Positions 1 through 7,013 of a DNA stretch of 64,000 nucleotides are shown in pieces. This DNA comes from Mesorhizobium loti (GTDB lineage Bacteria; Pseudomonadota; Alphaproteobacteria; Rhizobiales; Rhizobiaceae), in assembly GCF_003148495.1 (NCBI RefSeq), contig NZ_QGGH01000003.1, positions 310,001 to 374,000 of the forward strand. Direction: 5' to 3'. Under the pieces are notes generated by a model. That model was given only the letters and a program-made list of their open reading frames with translations. It was not told where the DNA came from and did not search any database. Numbering within the stretch: the stretch's first letter is position 1; each line of letters opens with the position of its first letter. A program made the translations under genes and the position numbers.

Positions 1-28
1 CGCTTCTGATGTTGGCAATCATGTTCAT
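1..28 (-). CDS. 5' end of an unknown gene, cut by the window edge
   Basis: Only nine codons are visible (MNMIANIRS). The ATG at 28-26 overlaps the TGA of the upstream gene (27-25) in an ATGA arrangement, the classic sign of translational coupling, so this is probably the next member of the operon that starts with the small peptide gene at 1853. No function can be assigned from so short a piece. The real evidence is the overlap itself. Confidence 0.35.
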
Positions 29-303
29 GTGCAGATCCCCCTTGGCAATTCCAGGCGCGCAACGGTTTCCCGCGGGCAGGATGCGATCAAGGCCGGGATG
101 GCGGCCGCATCGGTCGGTCGGCCCCTGATGATGTTAGCGACCTCGGCATCGGCCTGTTCGAACCAGTAGACCATGTCGGCGCGGTTCAGATCCGTGGCGG
201 CTTTTTTCAGCAGTGGCATCAGGTTTTGCAACGCGCATAGCGTCCCCCAGCGGTTTGGCCGGGAGGTCGAGCCGGCCACCGCGCATGCGGCTGACGATTG
301 CAT
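25..303 (-). CDS. Small hypothetical protein, 92 aa, in the SagB operon
   Basis: The ATG at 303 lies four bases after the stop of the preceding gene and has a GGAGAG ribosome-binding site about nine bases upstream, so I prefer it to the internal ATG at 219. The C-terminal 65 residues (from MPLLKKAATDLNRAD) look like a genuine helical protein; the first 28 residues are low in structure and could be non-coding if translation starts at 219 or at the TTG at 228. No family recognised. It sits third after the peptide and oxidoreductase genes and its stop overlaps the next start, so it is likely co-translated with them. Confidence 0.55.
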   Translation of the reverse strand: MQSSAACAVAGSTSRPNRWGTLCALQNLMPLLKKAATDLNRADMVYWFEQADAEVANIIRGRPTDAAAIPALIASCPRETVARLELPRGICT

Positions 304-307
304 GTCG

Positions 308-562
308 CTATGCTCTCCGCGGCTGGGCAGCACGATTGTCCTTTGCCTGCACCTTGGGGTGCAGCGGGTTGCCGCTGAGCTGCGCATGCCTGGCCGGCCG
401 TGCGCCGCGAAGAACGTCGAAGGCTTCTGCATAGGCCATGCCCAGCAGATAGGAGATCATGGGAAAACGGCTTGCTTCGGCCATCTGCACGAGCTCATTG
501 GTCATCGACGAAATGTATTGAAGACTATCGATTTCCGACTGACGTAGGGAATGATTTGCCAC
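308..562 (-). CDS. Small helical hypothetical protein, 84 aa, in the SagB operon
   Basis: Starts at GTG (562) six bases after an AGGAG ribosome-binding site. The N-terminal 55 residues contain a helical pattern (YISSMTNELVQMAEAS, then YLLGMAYAEAFDVL) that resembles small unknown proteins common in rhizobia; the C-terminal third is basic, proline-rich and probably disordered. There is no signal peptide or membrane segment, so it should be cytoplasmic. It begins 58 bases after the SagB-type oxidoreductase gene and ends four bases before the next gene, so it belongs to that operon. Function unknown; a partner or chaperone of the oxidoreductase is only a guess from context. Confidence 0.7.
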   Translation of the reverse strand: MANHSLRQSEIDSLQYISSMTNELVQMAEASRFPMISYLLGMAYAEAFDVLRGARPARHAQLSGNPLHPKVQAKDNRAAQPRRA

Positions 563-620
563 GTGCTGCTCCTGTCTGTGGTTGAACCTAGGGAACGCGT
601 TACAGAAAATAATAAGCCGA

Positions 621-1700
621 CTAATTGATAGATTGGCCCGCCGAAGACGGGCATGGTTCCGGGGCCGAGAGGGTCAAGGCATAGATGGGCGCGTCGGTGA
701 GGCGATCGAGGCCGAGCAGGCGCTTGATCGCCAATTGACTGAGCGCCGCCGTCGGGCATGCCGACAGGCCATGATTGGTCGCCGCCAGCATGATGTTCTG
801 GCCGATATGGCCAGCCTCGATCAGCACGACACGATAGGCGTTGGCGTCCTCGTATTTCCACATCGTGCGATCGAGCTTCGCGCAAAGCAGGATAAGGCAC
901 GGCATGGTATCAGCCCATTCCTGTCCACCGACCAGTTCGGAGATCTTGGGCAGATGGTTCGCGGAAATCCTGCCAAGGTCGTGATCGGCGGCACAATAGT
1001 GGTAGACGCCGGGCTCGAGACCGTCGACGCCGAGCGCGACCACATAGGCCTCATAGGGATTCCTCGCGCCGCCGGAAGGGGTCATGCCAAGCGGCAGGGC
1101 GCCAACGCAGTTGGCGGTCTCGCCGGTGATGCCGAGCCCTGCGAACAGGCAATCGGAAAGCTGTTTGGCCGTGATGGTGGGCTGAGCCGCCGTGCGGTTG
1201 GTGCGGCGGCGCGCCATCAGGGCGAGAAGTTCATTGTCTTCCAATGCGTTCGGCAGCTGAATGGCGCCAGCGGAATTCTTCAGCACCAGGTCCGGCTGCG
1301 GCGTGTGGCCGGCGCGTTCGATCTGCCGTTCTTCCGCTTGCTCGATGGTCATGTATGCGCTGTCCTGGACGCAGAAATGCATCAGCGCGGTCGGAAGGCC
1401 CCAGCTCCATTGTCCGGAAAACTGCTCCTCCTGCTCGGCGAGCGGCGATCCGGCGGTCACCAGGGCGGAAAAATCGAGCAACTGGGGAACAACAGCCTTC
1501 AGCTCGGACTTCGACCACCCATGGGCGCGGGCGATATCCGCCGTCGACGCCCATTTGTCCCACGATGCAAGAAGACCGACCATCTCCGGGCTGCATTCAA
1601 ACACGCTTCTGGTCAGGAAGTTGCATGCCGTGATCTTGTTGGGCCCGGGGTAGAAAACAAGCGTTTTTGAAGAGCGCATTTTCATGATGCTGAATGCCAT
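621..1700 (-). CDS. SagB/ThcOx-type nitroreductase-fold dehydrogenase
   Basis: A 359-residue protein. Residues 150-345 match the FMN-dependent nitroreductase fold of the SagB/ThcOx family: a basic ARRRTNRT motif (163-170), PSGGARNPYE (208-217, the counterpart of the family PSAGA..P.E motif) and YRVVLIEAGHIGQN (289-302). In characterised systems such enzymes oxidise azolines to azoles in ribosomally made peptides, or act on related substrates. Residues 33-85 look like a small winged-helix domain that could act as a peptide-recognition element (inference). The gene starts 51 bases after the stop of a 31-33 codon peptide gene, with a hairpin between. No YcaO cyclase is visible, but the window ends just downstream. 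The family call is firm; the substrate is unknown. Confidence 0.85.
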   Translation of the reverse strand: MAFSIMKMRSSKTLVFYPGPNKITACNFLTRSVFECSPEMVGLLASWDKWASTADIARAHGWSKSELKAVVPQLLDFSALVTAGSPLAEQEEQFSGQWSWGLPTALMHFCVQDSAYMTIEQAEERQIERAGHTPQPDLVLKNSAGAIQLPNALEDNELLALMARRRTNRTAAQPTITAKQLSDCLFAGLGITGETANCVGALPLGMTPSGGARNPYEAYVVALGVDGLEPGVYHYCAADHDLGRISANHLPKISELVGGQEWADTMPCLILLCAKLDRTMWKYEDANAYRVVLIEAGHIGQNIMLAATNHGLSACPTAALSQLAIKRLLGLDRLTDAPIYALTLSAPEPCPSSAGQSIN

Positions 1701-1713
1701 GTGCGGAGCCGAG

Positions 1714-1742
1714 GCGCCGACAAGCGAACCGCTCGCCGGCGC
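1714..1742 (-). terminator. Hairpin between peptide gene and sagB-like gene
   Basis: Paired arms GCGCCG/CGGCGC enclose a second pair AGCG/CGCT, separated by 3-base internal loops, with an AAC loop on the plus strand. It has no U-tract. It fills the gap between the peptide stop (1752) and the oxidoreductase start (1700). Such hairpins often attenuate transcription or protect the upstream message so that a precursor peptide is made in excess over its enzyme. That role is inference. Confidence 0.4.
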
Positions 1743-1751
1743 AGAACGGCT

Positions 1752-1853
1752 TCAGCGCTTGTTGTAGTGCATGCCCTGCGAAAAGAAGACGGTCTGCGTG
1801 CCGGCGGCAATCGTCAGCTTCGGAGCGGTGTTCACTTTCTTGGCCATTTTCAT
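1752..1853 (-). CDS. Putative 31-33 aa precursor peptide of a RiPP-like system
   Basis: A short gene, not long enough for usual gene callers. An AAGGAAGGG ribosome-binding site precedes two in-frame ATGs (1853 and 1847); the second has the better spacing, giving 31 residues. The peptide opens MAKKVNTAPKLTIAAG, is basic, has no cysteine or acidic residue, and carries several Thr and one Ser, two adjacent Phe and a C-terminal HYNKR. There is no signal peptide. It lies 51 bases upstream of a SagB/ThcOx-type oxidoreductase gene on the same strand, the layout expected of a modified-peptide precursor and its tailoring enzyme. It could instead be a leader peptide that regulates the oxidoreductase. 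No family recognised. Confidence 0.6.
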   Translation of the reverse strand: MKMAKKVNTAPKLTIAAGTQTVFFSQGMHYNKR

Positions 1854-2111
1854 CCCTTCCTTGATCCCATCGGGATCCGTTGAAAGACCCCCAAAACGGG
1901 ATCCACGGCAAGAAAGGTAAGGTCGGAAGAGTTAATGGTATGTTAAAATTGTAGTAAATCCACGTACCAAAGACAGGCTGATGAATTATCTTTCCTATCA
2001 CTAAAGTGTAAAATATCGATTTTATTCAGATACAGAGTAGACAATCGTTGGCATACGCTTTTTCGGTATATGCTTATTCTTATTTAGCGTAAGCCACGGC
2101 GATCGACGGCA
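1854..2111. promoter_or_regulatory. AT-rich promoter region upstream of the peptide operon
   Basis: About 260 bases without a gene. The stretch 1917-2100 is strikingly AT-rich against a GC-rich background. On the minus strand a possible promoter reads TTTACA, 18 bases, TAATTC. GGATCC occurs twice near 1873 and 1900. The region separates the XRE regulator from the peptide gene and is the natural place for a regulated promoter. The promoter boxes are read by eye only. Confidence 0.4.
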
Positions 2112-2861
2112 TTAGCCCAGCCCGTCCCGGGTGAGGCTGACCACCAGTTGGTCGACATTGGGATCGTCGAGCCTGATGACGTGTGCCATGCTGATGGCGT
2201 CCCTGGGGCGGATGTTGGCCATGTCGCGCCGCATGATGACGGACACGAAGGCCGGCCCGGCCTCCGTCAGAAGCATAGCCTTGCCTATCAGCACCGGTTC
2301 GGAGATCGGTGCCCATTGCACGGAGATCAGCGACGGCTCGCCGGTCTGGCGACGATTGATGCCGCTGAAATAGATCCAGTTCAGGCGCGAGATCGCCACC
2401 CCATAGTGGTTGCCGCGCGCCCGCGCCCATGTCGATCCCCGGCGTTCCGACCATCCGGTAACCCTTCTGAAGGTGACCAGCTCGGCTTCGCGACGCACGA
2501 AGGTTACCGATCGCATCAAGAGGTCGGGCCGGGAGGGAATCGAAAAATAGGTGAAATAGGTGCCTCCCGCGATCGATGGGCTGGGCGGACGGATCATCTG
2601 GTTGAACAAGCTCTCCGAAACCGGCGGCAGGCCCCGGACCCTGGGTTCGGGGACGTCGGGATCCAGGTACAACTCGGCCTCGTCGATCCGGAAGTAGTCG
2701 CAGATCAGCTTGGCGGTGGCCTTGTTGGGAACCGTCTGTCCTTGCAGATAGCGTTCGAACTGCGTGCGGTTGATGCCCAGCTCACGGCATACCGCGCTGA
2801 CGGAAGCATGGTCCTTGCAGAGCCGTCTAAGGTTTGCAGCGAGATTCTCGCGAATTGACAC
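2112..2861 (-). CDS. XRE-type helix-turn-helix regulator with unknown C-terminal domain
   Basis: A GTG start at 2861 follows GGAAG at seven bases and gives 249 residues; upstream in-frame codons lack a ribosome-binding site. Residues 6-62 form a lambda-repressor-like helix-turn-helix (AVCRELGINRTQFERYL, then PNKATAKLICDYFRID). Residues 80-249 are a mixed alpha/beta domain I do not recognise, perhaps ligand-sensing. The gene lies directly upstream of the peptide/SagB-like operon on the same strand, separated by 258 bases, so it is the obvious candidate regulator. The DNA-binding call is solid; its targets are inferred. Confidence 0.8.
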   Translation of the reverse strand: MSIRENLAANLRRLCKDHASVSAVCRELGINRTQFERYLQGQTVPNKATAKLICDYFRIDEAELYLDPDVPEPRVRGLPPVSESLFNQMIRPPSPSIAGGTYFTYFSIPSRPDLLMRSVTFVRREAELVTFRRVTGWSERRGSTWARARGNHYGVAISRLNWIYFSGINRRQTGEPSLISVQWAPISEPVLIGKAMLLTEAGPAFVSVIMRRDMANIRPRDAISMAHVIRLDDPNVDQLVVSLTRDGLG

Positions 2862-3192
2862 GTCTTTGCTTCCGCAGGCGGATTTTTCATTTCGACTCGA
2901 AAGCCATATAGCGTCTTCGGTCGCCCCCGCCGAAACGCCCTTGTCACAACGCACAGAAAAACTGATTTGGTAACGTCAATCTAATGGGGCAGTTTCCAAA
3001 AAGAACGGAAACAATCCGTGGGCAGCTTCCGCCATAAGTCCAATTGACAACAGTTTTGTCAGATATTGCGAGATGGACGCGCAGTAGTGCGGCCCTCGAA
3101 AGCGCCTTGGCACAACAAATACCGCCCGCAGGAGCCAGGACGAGCCCCGTGCAGTGCATTCGGCGCGGAGAGTGGAGAACTGATTATTCCGC
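2862..3192. other. Intergenic region with a 17-bp inverted repeat
   Basis: About 330 bases with no convincing gene. It contains the dyad TGACAA-CAGTT-TTGTCA at 3045-3061, which overlaps a TTGACA hexamer. This could be an operator for the XRE regulator that starts at 2861 or part of an unannotated promoter. Nothing else was seen. Confidence 0.35.
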
Positions 3193-3268
<76 letters not shown>

Positions 3269-3428
3269 GTCCAGCGGATGGGCGCATTTATCGGGCGTCG
3301 TGGTTTTCTGTCAAGGCGGCGTTTTGCCGAAATCCGCTGCCGTCGCGTGTCGGGCCAGCGTAGAGGGAAGGCGGCCCTTGCCGGTTTCGCGTGCAATGGC
3401 TACATGTCGGCAACAATTGGAGACCGGC

Positions 3429-3719
3429 ATGCTCGCCCTCATTCAGACAATCGTTATGGCGCTTGACCTCTACTGGTGGATCATCATCGCATCGGCGATC
3501 TTCTCCTGGCTCTACGCCTTCAACGTCGTCAATTCGAAAAACCAGTTCGTCGGCAGTATCGGCAACATGCTCTACCGGCTGACCGAGCCGGCGTTGCGGC
3601 CGATCCGCCGCTTCATGCCGGATCTTGGCGGCATCGACATCTCGCCGATCATCCTGCTTCTGATCCTGTTCTTCCTGCGGCAGTTCATACTCACCACGGT
3701 GGCGCCACTCGTCCTGTGA
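3429..3719 (+). CDS. YggT family integral membrane protein
   Basis: A 96-residue protein with two hydrophobic segments, one near residues 5-27 and one near 70-90, separated by a loop holding [19 protein letters not shown], the hallmark of the YggT family. The ATG at 3429 has GGAGA five bases upstream; longer frames lack a ribosome-binding site. YggT proteins are inner-membrane proteins of unsettled role. The gene is followed 13 bases later by a DUF167 gene, the same pairing seen as yggT-yggU in many proteobacteria, so the two form an operon. Confidence 0.9.
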   Translation: MLALIQTIVMALDLYWWIIIASAIFSWLYAFNVVNSKNQFVGSIGNMLYRLTEPALRPIRRFMPDLGGIDISPIILLLILFFLRQFILTTVAPLVL

Positions 3720-3732
3720 GCCCGGTGCTCGC

Positions 3733-4044
3733 ATGAGCGCGCCGTTCCGCCTGCGCGATGGTGGCGTCGACCTGTTTGTCCGGCTGACGCCGAAGGCTGC
3801 GCTGGACAGGCTCGAAGGCGTCGAGACGACAGCGGACGGTCGAAGCCATCTGAAGGCGCGCGTCCGCGCCGTGCCGGAAAACGGCGCCGCCAATCAAGCG
3901 CTTGAACGATTGCTGGCCAAGGTGCTGGGCGTGCCGGCGTCCACCGTCTCGGTTGTCGCCGGCGGCACCGCCCGGCTGAAGACCGTGCGCATTTCAGGCG
4001 ATCCGGCGATGTTGGCGAAAGGCATCGAGGGGCTCGGCTCCTGA
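3733..4044 (+). CDS. DUF167 family protein (YggU-like)
   Basis: A 103-residue soluble protein. The pattern LFVRLTPKAALDRLEG, then HLKARVRAVPENGAANQALERLLAKVLG, then VSVVAGGTARLKTVRI is typical of DUF167 proteins, whose biochemical function is unknown. It lies 13 bases after the yggT-family gene and is presumably co-transcribed. A short hairpin follows the stop codon. Confidence 0.9.
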   Translation: MSAPFRLRDGGVDLFVRLTPKAALDRLEGVETTADGRSHLKARVRAVPENGAANQALERLLAKVLGVPASTVSVVAGGTARLKTVRISGDPAMLAKGIEGLGS

Positions 4045-4046
4045 TG

Positions 4047-4061
4047 CCCTTCGGCGAAGGG
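4047..4061. terminator. Hairpin between convergent DUF167 and rpiR-type genes
   Basis: CCCTTC-GGC-GAAGGG lies between the stops of two convergent genes, with only 18 bases separating them. No U-tract, so termination strength is uncertain. Confidence 0.35.
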
Positions 4062-4062
4062 T

Positions 4063-4944
4063 TCAATCCCCCAGCGGCAAACGCGGATCGTCGACTTTCA
4101 ACGTGTTCACGCTCTGCTTGATGCGGCGCAGATTTTCGAGGACTCGTGGTCCGCGCGTCTCGGCGACGGAGGTGACGATCATGTCGACGATCGACAGCAG
4201 CGCATAGCGCGACGATGTCGGCTTGTAGATGTTGCCGTCTTCCAGCGACTGGAAATGGATGACCGTGTCGGCGACCTTGGCGAGTGCGGAGTCCGGCGGC
4301 GTGATGGCGATTGTCGTGGCACCATATTGCTGGGCGACCTGCACCGCATCGATAACCGATCGCGCATAGCCCGAGACAGAGAAGGCGATCAGCGTGGTGT
4401 CGGGCGTGGCGACGGCGGCGTACATGCGCTGCAGCTGTCCGTCGATCTGCGCCAGCACCGACACGCCCAGCCTGAACAGCCGGTTCTGCATTTCGGTCGC
4501 CATCATCGAGGAAATACCGCCGGAACCGATGCACAGCACATTGCCCGAGACGGCGATGCGCGCGGCGACGGCGACCAGCGTAGTCATGTCGAGGTTTTCG
4601 CTGGCGCGCTGGATGGCCGATATCGCCGCTTCGGTGATGGCGGAAGCGATGCGCTGTTCGCGGGCATCGCGGCTCAACGGCTCCGGCGATAGATACTGGC
4701 CGCCGATGGCGATGGCCTGTGCCAGATAGAATTTGAAATCGCGCAGGCCCTCGCAACCGAGGTTGCGGCAGAACCGCGTCACCGTCGGTTCGCTGACACC
4801 GACACGCGCGGCAATTTCCGAGATCGCCGCCTTGGAGACGAAATCAAGGTCGGCCAGCACGAAGCCGGCCAGTTTGCGATCCGACTTCGTTCCGTCCTGC
4901 AACATCAGCTGCAGGCGCGTGATGATGTCGGCCGGCGTCTTCAT
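4063..4944 (-). CDS. MurR/RpiR family transcriptional regulator
   Basis: A 293-residue protein. Residues 1-78 form the RpiR-type N-terminal helix-turn-helix (AISEIAARVGVSEPTVTRFCRNLGCEGLRDFK). Residues 125-265 form a SIS sugar-phosphate-binding domain, with GSGGISSMMA and FSVSGYARSVIDA as the phosphate-binding loops. Members sense phosphosugars and usually repress or activate a neighbouring sugar operon. It is the last gene of a minus-strand operon with an SDR and an ABC ATPase, opposite a sugar-type ABC operon, so control of that locus is likely. The ligand is not known. Confidence 0.92.
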   Translation of the reverse strand: MKTPADIITRLQLMLQDGTKSDRKLAGFVLADLDFVSKAAISEIAARVGVSEPTVTRFCRNLGCEGLRDFKFYLAQAIAIGGQYLSPEPLSRDAREQRIASAITEAAISAIQRASENLDMTTLVAVAARIAVSGNVLCIGSGGISSMMATEMQNRLFRLGVSVLAQIDGQLQRMYAAVATPDTTLIAFSVSGYARSVIDAVQVAQQYGATTIAITPPDSALAKVADTVIHFQSLEDGNIYKPTSSRYALLSIVDMIVTSVAETRGPRVLENLRRIKQSVNTLKVDDPRLPLGD

Positions 4945-4954
4945 GTATGTGTTT

Positions 4955-6022
4955 TCATAGAGGCAGGCCCGTCGCCTTGTCGAACAGATGGATGTTGCCG
5001 GGATCGACGGTCACCGGCAGCAGGTCGCCCGGCCTGACCGGCACCCTGTCGCGGAACACGGCGCGTACGGTATCAGCACCAATGGCGCCATAGACATGGG
5101 TCTCGGAACCGGTCGGCTCGACGACATCCACCTTGATCGCCATCGCGTCGACAGCCTCGCCGATGACGAAATGCTCGGGCCGGATGCCGGCTTCCACCGC
5201 GCTGCCCGCCGGCACCTGTTTGCCGGCAAGCGCAAGTCGGCCGCCACCGGTCGACTCGAACCAGGATTTCTGAGCTGTCGTCTTGAGAGAACCCGACACA
5301 AAGCTCATCGACGGCGAGCCAAGGAAGCTGGCGACGAACTTGTTGGCCGGCCTGTCATAGAGTTCCAGCGGCGCGCCGACCTGCTGGATCCTGCCACGGT
5401 CCATGACGACGATGCGGTCGGCCATGGTCATGGCTTCGATCTGGTCGTGGGTGACATAGACGATCGTCGATTTCAGCCGCTGGTGCAGCGCCTTGATCTC
5501 GACGCGCATCTGCACGCGCAATTGCGCGTCGAGGTTGGACAGGGGCTCGTCGAACAGGAACACCGACGGCTCGCGCACGATGGCGCGGCCCATGGCGACG
5601 CGCTGGCGCTGGCCGCCCGACAGCTGGCGGGGATAGCGGTCGAGATAGGAGAAGAGATTGAGGACGCCGGACGCCTTTTTGACCTTTGCGTCGACCGCCT
5701 CGCGCGCCTCGCCGCGTATCTTCGGGCCAAAGCCGATATTGTCGGCTGCCTTCAGGTGTGGAAACAGCGCATAGGACTGGAACACCATGGCAATGTTGCG
5801 CTGCTGCGGCGGCAGCGCGTTGGCGCGCACGCCGCCGATCAACAGGTCGCCGGAGGTGATCGTCTCCAGTCCGGCCAGCATGCGCAGCAAGGTCGACTTG
5901 CCGCAGCCGGACGGGCCGACCAGCACGACGAACTCGCCGCTCTTGATATCGAGGCTGATGTTCTCGAGGATCTTGTGCTGTCCGAAGGATTTCGACAGGT
6001 CGCGAAACTCGACGTCGGTCAT
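4955..6022 (-). CDS. Carbohydrate ABC transporter ATP-binding protein (MalK/UgpC type)
   Basis: A 355-residue ATPase of the CUT1 class. Walker A GPSGCGKST is at 37-45, followed by the Q-loop, the signature LSGGQRQRVAMGRA and the Walker B FLFDEPLSNLD. The last third is the TOBE-type regulatory domain, ending near the stop. The ATG at 6022 lies two bases after the SDR stop and follows GGGAG; an upstream start would overlap the SDR. The protein should power the permeases encoded on the plus strand at 8482-10172, since that operon lacks its own ATPase. Confidence 0.93.
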   Translation of the reverse strand: MTDVEFRDLSKSFGQHKILENISLDIKSGEFVVLVGPSGCGKSTLLRMLAGLETITSGDLLIGGVRANALPPQQRNIAMVFQSYALFPHLKAADNIGFGPKIRGEAREAVDAKVKKASGVLNLFSYLDRYPRQLSGGQRQRVAMGRAIVREPSVFLFDEPLSNLDAQLRVQMRVEIKALHQRLKSTIVYVTHDQIEAMTMADRIVVMDRGRIQQVGAPLELYDRPANKFVASFLGSPSMSFVSGSLKTTAQKSWFESTGGGRLALAGKQVPAGSAVEAGIRPEHFVIGEAVDAMAIKVDVVEPTGSETHVYGAIGADTVRAVFRDRVPVRPGDLLPVTVDPGNIHLFDKATGLPL

Positions 6023-6024
6023 GC

Positions 6025-6831
6025 TCACGCTCCCAGAATGTCGTCGATGAAGGGCAGGCAACCGGCGGTCAGCCCCGCGTCCACCGGCATCACCACGCCC
6101 GTTATTCCAGATGCGCGATCGGACGCAAGGAAGGCGACGGCTTCCGCCACTTCCGAAGCGTTGACGATGCGGCCAAGCGGATAGAGCCGTTGCAGCTTGC
6201 CTAGGATTTCAGGATCCTTGGCAAGGCGATGGTCCCAGGCGGCGGTGCGGATCGATCCGGGGCAGACGACATTGGAGCGCAGGCCGCTGCGGCCGAGCTC
6301 GACGGCGATCGCCTTGGCGTAGGCGTTGATGCCGGCCTTGGCCGCGGCATAGGCGGGATTGCCGAAATGCGCGATGGCGTTGACCGACGAGATGAAGACG
6401 ACGCTGCCGGAACCTCGGCCGGCCATCGCCTTGACCAGCGGATCGGCGAAGTTCATCACGCCGGTCAGGTTGAGGTCGAGTTCCTGCTCTATCTTGTCGG
6501 GATTGAGCGCCGAAATCGTCTCGGCGCGCGTCCAGCCGGCATTGTTGACGAGAATGTCGGGCATGCCATCCCGGTCGAGGATCGCGGCGATCGCTGCCGC
6601 TATCGATGCCTTGTCGAGAAGGTCGAAGACGTGGCGGGAGGCAAGGTGCGGGCTTTTCAATGCCTCGCTTGATTGGTCGCAGCCGACGACCCTGGCGCCC
6701 CTTTGCGCCATCAGCGCCACGATGGCGGTGCCGAGGCCGCCGCCAGCACCCGTGACCACGACAGTCTTGCCCTCGAACTCGGCCCTGCCTTCGAACTCGG
6801 CCCTGCCTTCGAACTTGGCTTGCGAAACCAC
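6025..6831 (-). CDS. SDR family oxidoreductase
   Basis: A 268-residue classical short-chain dehydrogenase. TGAGGGLG (27-34) binds the nucleotide, NNAG is at 96-99, and the catalytic set is Ser148/149, Tyr161 and Lys165 (YAAAK). The first 22 residues contain a tandem FEGRAE repeat encoded by an 18-bp DNA repeat, which makes the N-terminus longer than usual. The gene heads a minus-strand operon with the ABC ATPase and RpiR regulator and is divergent from the binding-protein gene, so it probably oxidises the transported substrate or a product of it. The exact substrate is unknown. Confidence 0.9.
   Translation of the reverse strand: MVSQAKFEGRAEFEGRAEFEGKTVVVTGAGGGLGTAIVALMAQRGARVVGCDQSSEALKSPHLASRHVFDLLDKASIAAAIAAILDRDGMPDILVNNAGWTRAETISALNPDKIEQELDLNLTGVMNFADPLVKAMAGRGSGSVVFISSVNAIAHFGNPAYAAAKAGINAYAKAIAVELGRSGLRSNVVCPGSIRTAAWDHRLAKDPEILGKLQRLYPLGRIVNASEVAEAVAFLASDRASGITGVVMPVDAGLTAGCLPFIDDILGA
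6772..6818 (-). repeat. 18-bp tandem repeat inside the SDR coding region
   Basis: Two full copies (6772-6789 and 6790-6807, differing by one base) and a partial third copy of an 18-bp unit encode successive FEGRAE hexapeptides at the SDR N-terminus. The unit length is a multiple of three, so copy changes would keep the frame. Confidence 0.85.
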
Positions 6832-7013
6832 CGTACGTCATCCTCCGGGAGTTCTGACAGATGGTGCAACGCCTAGGCCAAAAAATGTAATTAAGCAACA
6901 GAATAATCTGCTTGCAAGCCTTCAAATCATCGATAATGTAGGAAAGTCACATAAATCTTCTGCTCCGGCAACGAAGAGGCGCGCAGGCGCAAAATCAAAA
7001 TGGGAGAGATCAA
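6832..7013. promoter_or_regulatory. Divergent promoter region of the ABC transport locus
   Basis: 182 bases between the SDR start (minus) and the binding-protein start (plus), locally AT-rich around 6880-6960. A GGGAGAG ribosome-binding site precedes the binding-protein ATG. Promoters in both directions and a binding site for the RpiR regulator are expected here, but I could not identify a convincing operator. Confidence 0.4.

Noticed and set aside
582..1670. Open frame of 362 codons on the plus strand
   Set aside because: It is antisense to the SagB-like gene, lacks family motifs and arises from high GC content.
3300..3428. 43-codon N-terminal extension of the YggT protein
   Set aside because: It overlaps the tRNA flank, has no ribosome-binding site and lacks family similarity.
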